Assembly: GCF_016902445.1 (NCBI RefSeq)
Contig: NZ_JACSNX010000001.1
Location: 186,001 to 250,000 of the forward strand
DNA from: Oscillibacter valericigenes
Lineage (GTDB): Bacteria; Bacillota; Clostridia; Oscillospirales; Oscillospiraceae
Length of the DNA stretch: 64,000 nucleotides
Direction: 5' to 3'
The translations under genes and the position numbers were made by a program. Of the stretch, positions 35,224 through 43,069 are shown in pieces. Under the pieces are notes generated by a model that saw nothing but the letters and a program-made list of their open reading frames with translations, searched no databases and was not told the origin of the DNA. The stretch's first letter is position 1, and each line of letters starts with the position of its first letter.

Positions 35224-36816
35224 TCACGGCTCCCGGCGGAAGATGGCCGCACCGTCCTTCCAGGTCTCCAGCACCCGGATGTCCCGGAGTTCCTCCGGCG
35301 GCACCGCCAGCGGATCCCGGTCCAGGATCACCAGGTCCGCCCGCTTCCCCGGCGACAGGGTGCCCTTGTCCCGCTCCTCAAAATACTGGAACGCGGCATT
35401 CGCCGTCACCGCCTCCAGGGCGGTCCGGGCGTCCACCCGCTCCTCCGCTCCCAGGAGACGGCCGGACCGGGTCACCCGGTTCACGGCGCACCACACGGTC
35501 TCCAGAAGATCCGGCGGGATCACCGGTGCGTCGGTGTGGAAGGTGAAGGGGATGCCCAGCTCCGCCGCCGAGCCCGCGGGGCTGATGCGGTCCGCCCGGT
35601 CAGGCCCCAGGTTCTCCCAGTGGATGTCCCCCCAGTGGTACACGTGGGCCACGAAGAAGGAGGGGATCACCCCCAGCCGCTTCACCGCCGGCAGCTGGTC
35701 CCGGCCCAGCAGCTGGGCGTGGATCATCACCGGCCGCATGGCCGCCAGGTCCACGCCCTCCCGGGCCGCGGTCTCCAGCGCCGCCAGGTACTGGGCGCAG
35801 GCGGCGTCCCCGTTGCAGTGGGCCAGCAGCTGCACGCCCTCCGCCCCGGCCCGGCGGACCATGTCCAACACCTGTGCATCCGTCAGGGGGCCGTAGCCCC
35901 GGTACGCCGCCTCCCCCTGATAGGGCTGCCGCAGCCAGGCGGTGCGGCCCTGGGGGGAGCCGTCCAGAAACATCTTGTACCCGCCCAGCTTGAAGTGCCC
36001 CTGATACCGCCGGACGCTGGCCGGGAACGCCTGCCGGGCCGCCGCAGTCCCCGCCTCGTCTCCATAGGCCACCACGTCCAGCTTCAGAGAGCCGTCCGCC
36101 AGCAGCGCCTGATACAGGGGCACCAGCTCCCGGCGCAGCAGCCCCTCCTGCACCGTGGTGATGCCGTGGGAGGCGTACAGGCCCTGGGCCTTCCGATAGG
36201 CCCCCAGAAAGGCCTCCAGCGGCATCATGGGCACCCGCTTCTGAAACTCCAGAAAGGCGTTTTCCTCCATGTAGCCGGTGGGGACGCCGCACGCCTGCCC
36301 GATGACGCCGCCCGCTGGACAAGGGGTGTCCCCGGTGACGCCCAGCCGCTCCAGCGCGGCTGTGTTGAATACTCCCATGTGGCCGGACTGGTGGCAGATC
36401 ACCACCGGGTTCTCCGGCGCCGCCGCATCCAGGCAGGCCCGGTCCGGGTGGCGGCACTCCGACATCTGGTTGTGGTCGTACCCCTGAGCCGTCACCCACT
36501 GTCCGGCGGGAACGTGCTCCCGCCGGATGTAGTCCCGGATCCTGTTTTGGATGTCCGCCCAGGACCGGCACCCGCTCAAATCCGCCTGCAGAAACTGGTT
36601 GGCCACCGCCGTGAAGTGGCTGTGGGCGTCCAGGAACGACGGCAGCAGCGTCCGGCCCGCCAGGTCTACCCGGCGGACATCGATCTCCGCCTGGTCCTCC
36701 ACCGCCGCCAAGCTCCCCACGGCGGCGACGCGGCCATCCCGCACCAGCAGAGCCTGGGCTGCGGGGCTCTCCCGCTCCATGGTGCGGATGGTGCCGTTTG
36801 TAAAGAGAATGTCCAT
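35224..36816 (-). CDS. Amidohydrolase of the YtcJ-like family (COG1574)
   Basis: 530 residues. The metal-binding HxH motif is FLDAHSHFTAVANQFL. Other conserved parts are CHQSGHMGVFNTAAL, KLGGYKMFLDGSPQGRTAWL, QLLAHCNGDAACAQYLAALE, the metal His in VMIHAQLLGRDQLP and a C-terminal FTFHTDAPVIPP with the catalytic Asp. The final RADLVILDRDPLAVPPEEL is typical of the composite domain. The substrate cannot be read from sequence; N-substituted formamides or similar amides are typical of the family. AGGAGGG precedes the start. Confidence 0.88.
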   Translation of the reverse strand: MDILFTNGTIRTMERESPAAQALLVRDGRVAAVGSLAAVEDQAEIDVRRVDLAGRTLLPSFLDAHSHFTAVANQFLQADLSGCRSWADIQNRIRDYIRREHVPAGQWVTAQGYDHNQMSECRHPDRACLDAAAPENPVVICHQSGHMGVFNTAALERLGVTGDTPCPAGGVIGQACGVPTGYMEENAFLEFQKRVPMMPLEAFLGAYRKAQGLYASHGITTVQEGLLRRELVPLYQALLADGSLKLDVVAYGDEAGTAAARQAFPASVRRYQGHFKLGGYKMFLDGSPQGRTAWLRQPYQGEAAYRGYGPLTDAQVLDMVRRAGAEGVQLLAHCNGDAACAQYLAALETAAREGVDLAAMRPVMIHAQLLGRDQLPAVKRLGVIPSFFVAHVYHWGDIHWENLGPDRADRISPAGSAAELGIPFTFHTDAPVIPPDLLETVWCAVNRVTRSGRLLGAEERVDARTALEAVTANAAFQYFEERDKGTLSPGKRADLVILDRDPLAVPPEELRDIRVLETWKDGAAIFRREP

Positions 36817-36875
36817 ATGATCCCTCCTGTTCTCTCAGTTTGCCGCGGCCGGAGTCATCCCATACCCACGATGTG

Positions 36876-36906
36876 CAAAAGCAGGCCGCCCCTCCGGGCG
36901 GCCTGC
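36876..36906 (-). terminator. Terminator of the ACT/PFL operon, beyond the duplicated gene end
   Basis: A perfect 11-bp stem (36881-36891 with 36896-36906) and TTTT on the minus strand. It lies 4 bases after the stop codon of the distal copy of the PFL gene end, not after the gene itself. Confidence 0.8.
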
Positions 36907-36910
36907 GGAT

Positions 36911-36949
36911 TCAGTTCTTCAAACTGTGGAGGGGTGCCGGGATACGGCC
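36911..36949 (-). repeat. Second copy of the PFL-gene 3' end
   Basis: A 39-base direct repeat of 37101-37139, exactly 12 codons plus stop ([12 protein letters not shown]). It differs at one base, CCG versus CCC for the same proline. Sequence beyond the repeat on either side is unrelated to the gene end. Confidence 0.9.
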
Positions 36950-36950
36950 A

Positions 36951-37095
36951 GTCCCAGCCGGGTAAACCCGGCCGGGACCCCTGCTTCGATTGCAATGCTC
37001 GGCGGAAGTAAATTCCGCCTGCGCCAAGGTTTTGCCAATGGCAAAACGCTTGTACGGCGCAAAGCGCCGCCCCATCTGCGATGGGGTCCCCGGGG
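36951..37095. repeat. Array of five to six tight hairpins between the duplicated gene ends
   Basis: Consecutive hairpins: 36951-36963 with 36966-36978 (12 of 13), 37001-37007 with 37013-37019, 37029-37036 with 37040-37047, 37055-37060 with 37064-37069, 37070-37076 with 37080-37086, and a CCCCGGGG palindrome at 37088. Loops are mostly 2 to 5 bases. No coding frame is credible. Confidence 0.75.
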
Positions 37096-37100
37096 CGGCC

Positions 37101-38459
37101 TCAGTTCTTCAAACTGTGGAGCGGTGCCGGGATACGGCCGCCCCGGGCGATGAAGTCCGCGCTGGACTCCGGATGTACCGGCATCACCGGGGCGCTGCCC
37201 AGGAGGCCCCCCATCTCGATCCGGTCCCCCACCGTCTTGCCGGGGGCCGGCAGCAGCCGCACGGCGGTGGTCTTGTTGTTCACCATGCCGATGGCCGCCT
37301 CATCGGCGATGATGGCGGCGATGGTCTCCGCCGGGGTGTCACCGGGCACGGCGATCATGTCCAGTCCCACGGAGCAGACGCAGGTCATGGCCTCCAGCTT
37401 GTCCAGGCAGAGGGTCCCCGCCTCGGCGGCGGCGATCATGCCCTCGTCCTCGCTGACGGGGATAAAGGCGCCGGAGAGGCCGCCCACGGAGGAGGACGCC
37501 ATGACGCCGCCCTTCTTCACCGCGTCGTTCAGCAATGCCAGCGCCGCCGTGGTGCCATGGGTGCCGCAGACCTCCAGGCCCATCTCCTCCAGGATCCGGG
37601 CCACGCTGTCCCCCACCGCCGGGGTGGGCGCCAGAGAGAGGTCCACGATGCCGAAGGGGGTATCCAGCCGACGGCTGGCCTCCTGTGCCACCAGCTGGCC
37701 CATGCGGGTCACCCGGAAGGCGGTCTTCTTCACCGTCTCCGCCACCACGTCAAAGGGCTGGCCCTTCACCGCCTGCAGGGCGGTGCACACCACGCCGGGG
37801 CCGGAGACGCCCACGTTGATGACCTTCTCCGCCTCTCCCACGCCGTGGAAGGCGCCGGCCATGAAGGGGTTGTCCTCCACGGCGTTGCAGAACACCACCA
37901 GCTTGGCGCAGCCCAAGCCGTCCCGGTCCGCCGTGGCGGCGGCGGTGTCCTTGACGATGCGGCCCATGAGAGCCACCGCATCCATGTTGATGCCCGCCCG
38001 GGTGGAGCCCACGTTGACAGAGGAGCATACCAGCTCCGTCCGGGCCAGCGCCTCCGGGATGGAGCGGATCAGCTTCTCATCGGCCTTGGTCATGCCCTTC
38101 TGCACCAGGGCAGAGTAGCCGCCGATGAAGTTGACGCCGCAGGTCCGGGCCGCCCGGTCCAGCGCCAGGGCGAAGGGCACGTAGTCCTCCGTCTCGCTGG
38201 CGCCTGCCACCAGGGCCATGGGGGTGACGGAGATCCGCTTGTTGACGATGGGGATGCCGAACTCCCGCTCGATGTCCTCCCCGGTCCGCACCAGCTTCTC
38301 CGCGTACCGGGTAATTTTGTCGTAGATCTTCTCACAGGCCCGCTTTGGGTCCGGATCGCAGCAGCTCAGCAGGGAGATGCCCATGGTGATGGTGCGGATG
38401 TCCAGATGCTGCTGGTCGATCATCTCAATGGTGGATAAGATTTCCTTCTGGTTCAGCAT
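37101..38459 (-). CDS. PFL family protein (UPF0210/DUF711)
   Basis: 452 residues from ATG 38459 (GGGAGA precedes); the upstream frame extension is spurious. It belongs to the UPF0210 family, named for distant similarity to pyruvate formate-lyase: [20 protein letters not shown] near the N-terminus, and [40 protein letters not shown] and [20 protein letters not shown] further on. Function is unknown. It is routinely paired with an ACT-domain UPF0237 gene, as here. Its 3' end is duplicated 190 bp downstream. Confidence 0.88.
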   Translation of the reverse strand: MLNQKEILSTIEMIDQQHLDIRTITMGISLLSCCDPDPKRACEKIYDKITRYAEKLVRTGEDIEREFGIPIVNKRISVTPMALVAGASETEDYVPFALALDRAARTCGVNFIGGYSALVQKGMTKADEKLIRSIPEALARTELVCSSVNVGSTRAGINMDAVALMGRIVKDTAAATADRDGLGCAKLVVFCNAVEDNPFMAGAFHGVGEAEKVINVGVSGPGVVCTALQAVKGQPFDVVAETVKKTAFRVTRMGQLVAQEASRRLDTPFGIVDLSLAPTPAVGDSVARILEEMGLEVCGTHGTTAALALLNDAVKKGGVMASSSVGGLSGAFIPVSEDEGMIAAAEAGTLCLDKLEAMTCVCSVGLDMIAVPGDTPAETIAAIIADEAAIGMVNNKTTAVRLLPAPGKTVGDRIEMGGLLGSAPVMPVHPESSADFIARGGRIPAPLHSLKN

Positions 38460-38493
38460 AATGTATCTCCCAACGTACAAATTCTCTCTAAGG

Positions 38494-38701
38494 AGCCCCG
38501 TAAACCGGGAAAGGGGGCTAGGGGAAAACCTCCGGTTTTCCCCAGTTCGTTCGCCGCCGGCAAACGAAGAAATTGAAATCATTTTCGGCAGGACATGCGC
38601 CTGTCGAAAATTCCTTGACCCAGCCGCCTTGGGCGGCGTCCCCAGTGACCGACGTCACTGGGGGTGGGGGTTCTAAAGGGGGAGCCTGCTCCCCCTTTAG
38701 A
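38494..38701. repeat. Array of seven hairpins between the ACT and PFL genes
   Basis: Hairpins in order: 38494-38499 with 38514-38519; 38521-38530 with 38534-38543; 38546-38555 with 38559-38568 (9 of 10); 38581-38592 with 38600-38611 (11 of 12); 38623-38628 with 38632-38637; 38640-38649 with 38654-38663; and 38672-38685 with 38688-38701. The last has a perfect 14-bp stem that includes the ACT stop codon and may end or attenuate transcription into the PFL gene. Confidence 0.75.
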
Positions 38702-38966
38702 TCCTGTGCATGGCATCAAAGATCTCCTCCCGCTGGATGCGGATGGAGATCCCCATCTTCCGGCCCAGCTGCTCCAGCAGGTCCCGCAGCTCCCCGATGG
38801 AGACGCTGGCCGCCCCCACGTCCACGGCCATGACCATGGTGAAGGAGCCCTGGAGGATGGTCTGGGAGATATCCAGGATATTCACATTGTTTTCAGCCAG
38901 CAGGGTGCAGACAGCGGCGATGATGCCCACCTTGTCCTGCCCCACAACGGTAACGATGGCGTTCAT
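38697..38966 (-). CDS. ACT-domain protein (UPF0237)
   Basis: 89 residues from ATG 38966 (GAGGAGGAA precedes). It is a single ACT domain: MNAIVTVVGQDKVGIIAAVC, then NNVNILDISQTILQGSFTMV. The C-terminus is IRIQREEIFDAMHRI. UPF0237 proteins probably bind a small ligand such as an amino acid, and the gene is regularly upstream of the UPF0210 gene, as here, with the hairpin array between them. Confidence 0.9.
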   Translation of the reverse strand: MNAIVTVVGQDKVGIIAAVCTLLAENNVNILDISQTILQGSFTMVMAVDVGAASVSIGELRDLLEQLGRKMGISIRIQREEIFDAMHRI

Positions 38967-39141
38967 GGAAAATTCCTCCTCACAGCCGCCGGCCGGCAGC
39001 TCCGGCAGGGCGGCGTTCTCTCGTATCGGGCCGCCGCAGCCGGCAGCACGCCACGGCATACTGCCAGTCCGGCAGCAGCCGGCGCTCTCGCCGTGTTTTG
39101 CGGCTATTGTACCACGAAGGGACGGAGAAGTAAATCCTCTC

Positions 39142-39615
39142 TCATCCCGGCGGGGCCAGAAACGGCCCCCAGGCCGGCGGCGTGAACGTCAGCAGCATGT
39201 ACAGCCCCGCCAGGGCCAGCGCCAGCGCCGTCCACAGCACCGGGTGCTTTTCCCCGTCCGGACAGAAGGCCATGGATGCAGCCAGCACCGCCGCCCATAC
39301 AGCCAGCCCCATCGTGCCGCGTCCGCCGGCGGCCAGCAGTGCCCAGTCCGCCGCCGCTGCCGTCAGCGGCGCCAGCACCGCCGCAGGGAGGTCCCGCAGC
39401 AAAGGCCGGCGCGCCCCGCCCAGGCGGCTGGTCATCACCCAGGCGGCCAGGCCCGGCCAGAAGGCCAGCTTGCTCAGTTCCCAGGGGCTGGCACACTGGG
39501 GCACGAATGCCGCCGGAAGTCCGCTGTCCGCCGCGCCGTGGAACAGCAGCAGGGCCAGCCCGCACACCACCGCCGCCAGATATCGCAGTGCAAACCGATC
39601 ACAGGGGTCCCGCAT
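39142..39615 (-). CDS. DUF6512-like membrane protein
   Basis: 157 residues from ATG 39615 (GAGGTGAGG precedes). About five hydrophobic segments span the length. The segment SPWELSKLAFWPGLAAWVMT and the C-terminal LLTFTPPAWGPFLAPPG resemble DUF6512 membrane proteins, where the motif is NESVWEHLKL and a fuller C-terminus follows. This copy lacks the acidic NES residues, so it is divergent. Function unknown. Confidence 0.6.
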   Translation of the reverse strand: MRDPCDRFALRYLAAVVCGLALLLFHGAADSGLPAAFVPQCASPWELSKLAFWPGLAAWVMTSRLGGARRPLLRDLPAAVLAPLTAAAADWALLAAGGRGTMGLAVWAAVLAASMAFCPDGEKHPVLWTALALALAGLYMLLTFTPPAWGPFLAPPG

Positions 39616-39676
39616 GGTCTGCCTCACCTCGTTCCACTGTATGCGCAGCAGCGGGACGGCAGACCAGAAAGGACAT

Positions 39677-39699
39677 GGGGCGCGCCGGCCGCGCGCCCC
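39677..39699 (-). terminator. Candidate terminator of the aspartate-pathway operon
   Basis: A perfect 9-bp G/C stem (39677-39685 with 39691-39699), 21 bases after the lysC stop, followed on the minus strand by ATGTCCTTTCT. The T tract is weak. Confidence 0.55.
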
Positions 39700-39720
39700 A
39701 CCTCCCGGCAGCGGGACCTG

Positions 39721-40932
39721 TTACAGGTCGCCGAAGAACTTGTCGTGGATGGCCCGGACCGCCCGGTTCACATCCTCCTCATCCAGCAGGACAGAGACCC
39801 GGATCTCCGAGGTGTTGATCATCTGGATGTTGATGCCGGCCTCATAGAGCGCCTCGAACATCCTGGCGGCCACGCCGCAGTTGCTCATCAGGCCCGCGCC
39901 CACGATGGAGACCTTGCCGATGCTCTCATCAGTCTCGATATGGTCGAATTTCAGCGCCTCCTTGTGCTCTTCCAGCACTTTCTGAGACTCCTCCAGGTCC
40001 TTCTTGTGGACCGTGAAGGTGATGTCCTTGGTATCCTCCCGGCCGATGGACTGCAGGATGACGTCCACATTGATGTTGTGCTTGCTCAGCAGGTCAAAGA
40101 CCTGGAAGGCGACGCCGGGGTTGTGCTGCAGGCCGATCAGGGCGACCCGGGCAATGCTGGTGTCCTTGGCGACGCCGGCGATATTCGTTTTCTCCACTTT
40201 GGTGACCTCCTTGACTTTCGTGCCGGGCTTGCGTTCCAGGCTGGACACGACTTCCAAATTCACTCTGAACTTCTTGGCCAGCTCCACGCTGCGGTTGTGG
40301 AGCACCTGGGCCCCCTGCGACGCCAGCTCCAGCATCTCGTCGTAGGTGATCTCCTCCAGCTTCTTGGCATTAGGAACGATGCGGGGGTCTGTGGTATACA
40401 CGCCGTCCACATCCGTATAGATCTGGCACAGGTCTGCCCGGAATGCCGCCGCCAGCGCCACGGCGCTGGTGTCGGATCCGCCCCGGCCCAGGGTCGTTAC
40501 ATCGCCGTTGCGGTCCACGCCCTGAAAGCCGGTGACGATGACGATCCGGTGCTGGTCCAGCTCCGCCTGGATCCGCTCGGAGTCGATCTTCTTGATCCGG
40601 GCATCGGAGTGAACGGCAGTGGACTGGATCCCCACCTGCCAGGCCGTCAGGGACACGCAGGGCAGGCCCATGGCCTCCAGGGCCATGGCGCACAGGGCCA
40701 CGGAGATCTGCTCTCCGGTGGAGAGCAGCATATCCATCTCCCGCTTGGAGGCGTGGGGGTTGATCTCCTCCGCCTTGGCGATGAGATCATCGGTGGTGTC
40801 CCCCTGGGCGGAGAGGACCACGATCACGTCATTCCCAGCCAGATAGGTCTCGGCGATGATGCCGGCCACGTTGCGGATGCGCTGGGCATCCTTCACGCTG
40901 CTGCCGCCGAATTTCTGTACGATCAAACTCAT
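39721..40932 (-). CDS. lysC: Aspartate kinase
   Basis: 403 residues. The kinase core begins MSLIVQKFGGSSVKDAQRI and includes VTGFQGVDRNGDVTTLGRGG and YTDVDGVYTTDPRIVPNAKK. Two ACT domains follow at about 265-400 (TKDITFTVHKKDLEESQKVL and VSIVGAGLMSNCGVAARMFE), the site of feedback by lysine or threonine. It makes aspartyl phosphate for Lys, Thr and Met. It is the last gene of a three-gene operon, and the 79-base gap before it shows no riboswitch. Confidence 0.97.
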   Translation of the reverse strand: MSLIVQKFGGSSVKDAQRIRNVAGIIAETYLAGNDVIVVLSAQGDTTDDLIAKAEEINPHASKREMDMLLSTGEQISVALCAMALEAMGLPCVSLTAWQVGIQSTAVHSDARIKKIDSERIQAELDQHRIVIVTGFQGVDRNGDVTTLGRGGSDTSAVALAAAFRADLCQIYTDVDGVYTTDPRIVPNAKKLEEITYDEMLELASQGAQVLHNRSVELAKKFRVNLEVVSSLERKPGTKVKEVTKVEKTNIAGVAKDTSIARVALIGLQHNPGVAFQVFDLLSKHNINVDVILQSIGREDTKDITFTVHKKDLEESQKVLEEHKEALKFDHIETDESIGKVSIVGAGLMSNCGVAARMFEALYEAGINIQMINTSEIRVSVLLDEEDVNRAVRAIHDKFFGDL

Positions 40933-41011
40933 GGTGTTTCCTTCTTTAACTGAAATCTCAAGCAGGCTTCCACGCCTGGTCCATTATACACAGCAAGGGG
41001 CCGTTTGGGGC

Positions 41012-42205
41012 TTATCCCAGGACAGGCAGCCTGGCCAGGACCGCCAGGGCCGCAGCTTTTTCCGCCGCCTCCCCGCCGCTGACAGGCTCTGTCAGGAACG
41101 CCGTCATACCGCTGTCCTCACTGAGCACCTCCACCTGGCCAAATGCTCCGACGGCGTCTGCCAGGCTGCCGCGGATGCGGAAGTAGTGCCGGAGGGGCAC
41201 TGTCTGCGGGGCCACAAAGCCCTCCGGGTCCGCTTCCCAGCCGATCTCCTCCCGGCGGGGGCTGGCCTGCAGGGCCTCCATCACATCTGCCACGCAGGCG
41301 GAGGCGGTGGGCATCTCCCCGGCTCCCCGGCCGTAGAACATCACCTCGCCGGTGGCATTGCCCTTCACCACCACGGCGTTGAACACATCCTCCACATTGG
41401 CCAGGGGGTGGTCCTCCGGGACCAAGTGGGGCGCCACATAAGCCGTCCGGCCGCTGCCCAGGCGCAGCGCCCGGCCCAGCAGCTTGATGCGGTAGCCCGC
41501 CCGCTGGGCGATCCGGACGTCATCCAGCGACAGCCGGCTGATCCCCTCCATGGGGACCGCCGCCGGATCCACCTGCCGGCCGAAGGCCAGATCCGCCAGG
41601 ATGCAGATCTTCCGTCCGGCGTCGATGCCCTCCACATCGGCGGTGGGATCCGCCTCGGCATAGCCCTTCTCCTGAGCCTCCCGCAGGGCGTCGGCAAATG
41701 TGGCGCCGGCCCGGACCATCCGGGTGAGGATATAGTTGGTGGTGCCGTTCAAAATACCGTACACCTCGTCGATGCGGTTGGCTGCCATGCACTGGGTCAG
41801 GGGGTGCAGGACGGGGATGCCGCCGCCCACGCTTGCCTCGAACAGGTAGTTCACGCCCCGCTTTTTGGCCAGGGCCAGCAGCTCACAGCCCTTTTCCGCC
41901 ACCAGCTGCTTGTTGGCCGTCACCACATGCTTGCCGGCATTCAGGGCCCGCTTCGTGTACTCGTAGGCCGCCTCCACGCCGCCGATGGTCTCCACCACCA
42001 CCCGGATGGCGTCGTCCTCCTCGATCCTTGTGAAATCATCCGTCATCAGCTGGCGGTATGGTCCGTCCTTGAAATGCCGCACCAGGATGGTCTTTACCTG
42101 CAGAGGCTCTCCCAGCTTGCGCTCGATCTGCCGGGCATTCTCCGCCACCACCTTGGCCACGCCGGTGCCGACAGTGCCAAGTCCCATGATCGCGATCTGT
42201 ATCAT
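41012..42205 (-). CDS. hom: Homoserine dehydrogenase
   Basis: 397 residues. The NAD(P) motif is IAIMGLGTVGTGVAKVV. The catalytic region is GTTNYILTRMVRAGATFADA and EADPTADVEGIDAGRKICIL. The C-terminal 80 residues would form the ACT domain that senses threonine, though it is a little divergent. It reduces aspartate semialdehyde to homoserine. It lies 25 bases after the ACT gene and 79 before lysC. Confidence 0.96.
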   Translation of the reverse strand: MIQIAIMGLGTVGTGVAKVVAENARQIERKLGEPLQVKTILVRHFKDGPYRQLMTDDFTRIEEDDAIRVVVETIGGVEAAYEYTKRALNAGKHVVTANKQLVAEKGCELLALAKKRGVNYLFEASVGGGIPVLHPLTQCMAANRIDEVYGILNGTTNYILTRMVRAGATFADALREAQEKGYAEADPTADVEGIDAGRKICILADLAFGRQVDPAAVPMEGISRLSLDDVRIAQRAGYRIKLLGRALRLGSGRTAYVAPHLVPEDHPLANVEDVFNAVVVKGNATGEVMFYGRGAGEMPTASACVADVMEALQASPRREEIGWEADPEGFVAPQTVPLRHYFRIRGSLADAVGAFGQVEVLSEDSGMTAFLTEPVSGGEAAEKAAALAVLARLPVLG

Positions 42206-42230
42206 GTGTACGCTTCCTCTTTCTCTGTTG

Positions 42231-42671
42231 TTATCCGGCCAGGACTTCCACCCGCACCACGCCGTTCAAGGCAGATACGTCCGCCATCAGCTGCTCCAGG
42301 GACTCTTTCAGCTCACTGGTCTCCGCAGAAATGGTCACCGCCGCGCAGCCGTTGGTGGGGATGCTCTGATTGATGGTGAGGATGTTGGCCCCGGAGGTGG
42401 CAAACACGGACAGCACGCCGGACAGCACGCCGGTGTTGTCCTTCAGCATGCAGTAAAAGGTGATGATATGCTCTGCCTTCATGTCGTTGAAGGGCTGCAC
42501 CGCATCCTTATATTTGTAGAACGCGCTGCGGCTGATGCCCACCATCTTCGTGGCGGCGCCCACGGTGTCCGCCTCTCCGGTCTGCATCATCCGTTTGGCC
42601 TCCGCCACCTTGACAAAGATCTCCGGCAGGGCATTTGCGGCCACGATATAATACTTGATCTCTCTCGCCAT
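42231..42671 (-). CDS. PheB-like ACT-domain protein (UPF0735)
   Basis: 146 residues. The N-terminal half is a helix-turn-helix-like domain (EADTVGAATKMVGISRSAFY). The C-terminal half is an ACT domain (FYCMLKDNTGVLSGVLSVFA, then ANILTINQSIPTNG). UPF0735 genes usually sit before hom, and their product probably regulates the aspartate or aromatic pathway in response to an amino acid. It is first in the operon with hom and lysC and has its own promoter. Confidence 0.9.
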   Translation of the reverse strand: MAREIKYYIVAANALPEIFVKVAEAKRMMQTGEADTVGAATKMVGISRSAFYKYKDAVQPFNDMKAEHIITFYCMLKDNTGVLSGVLSVFATSGANILTINQSIPTNGCAAVTISAETSELKESLEQLMADVSALNGVVRVEVLAG

Positions 42672-42712
42672 TCCGTCCGCCTCCTATGGCCATTTGTCTT
42701 TCCATACAAAGC

Positions 42713-42741
42713 ATCTTACCATATTTCCCACGGCGATACAA
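42713..42741 (-). promoter_or_regulatory. Promoter of the UPF0735-hom-lysC operon
   Basis: Minus strand TTGTAT (42741-42736), a 17-bp spacer and TAAGAT (42718-42713). Confidence 0.65.
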
Positions 42742-42831
42742 CCAAATCCGTCGAAATTCTTTTGAGGAAAACGGGGAAACTTCCCCCGTCTTTCCACTGC
42801 CGCTCTGAGCAGAATGCCGGAAACAAGCAAG

Positions 42832-42931
42832 CGCCCCGGCAAAAGCCGGGGCGCCCCAGCTTGTCGAAAATGTTTTTTCGACAAGCTGCTCACGGCTGCA
42901 GAACTTTCCCGAAAGTTCTGCAGCCGCGTGA
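42832..42931. repeat. Three long hairpins in the 42672-43069 spacer
   Basis: Hairpins: a 10-bp stem at 42832-42841 with 42846-42855, a 14-bp stem at 42858-42871 with 42876-42889, and a 15-bp stem at 42895-42909 with 42912-42926. The first is repeated exactly at 43023-43046. The rest of this 398-base spacer holds the operon promoter on one side and no gene. Confidence 0.7.
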
Positions 42932-43022
42932 TTTAATTGGCGCAGGACACCCTTCCCGGGTTTCCCGCACACACCCTTCCTCCCCGTTTCCGGAGCTTAC
43001 CAGATTGGTCGGAAGGCCAAAG

Positions 43023-43046
43023 CGCCCCGGCAAAAGCCGGGGCGCC
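43023..43046 (-). terminator. Terminator of the ddl-apeA gene run
   Basis: A perfect 10-bp stem with an AAAA/TTTT loop, 23 bases after the apeA stop, followed by GCTTTGG on the minus strand. It is an exact copy of the hairpin at 42832-42855. Confidence 0.65.
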
Positions 43047-43069
43047 CGCACATGTTTGTCTCTGCCGGC

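Noticed and set aside
36990-38438. Rightward open frame of 482 codons
   Set aside because: Antisense shadow of the UPF0210 gene, starting in the hairpin array.
40933-41011. Possible lysine riboswitch or T-box before lysC
   Set aside because: The 79-base gap is too short and has no matching conserved elements.
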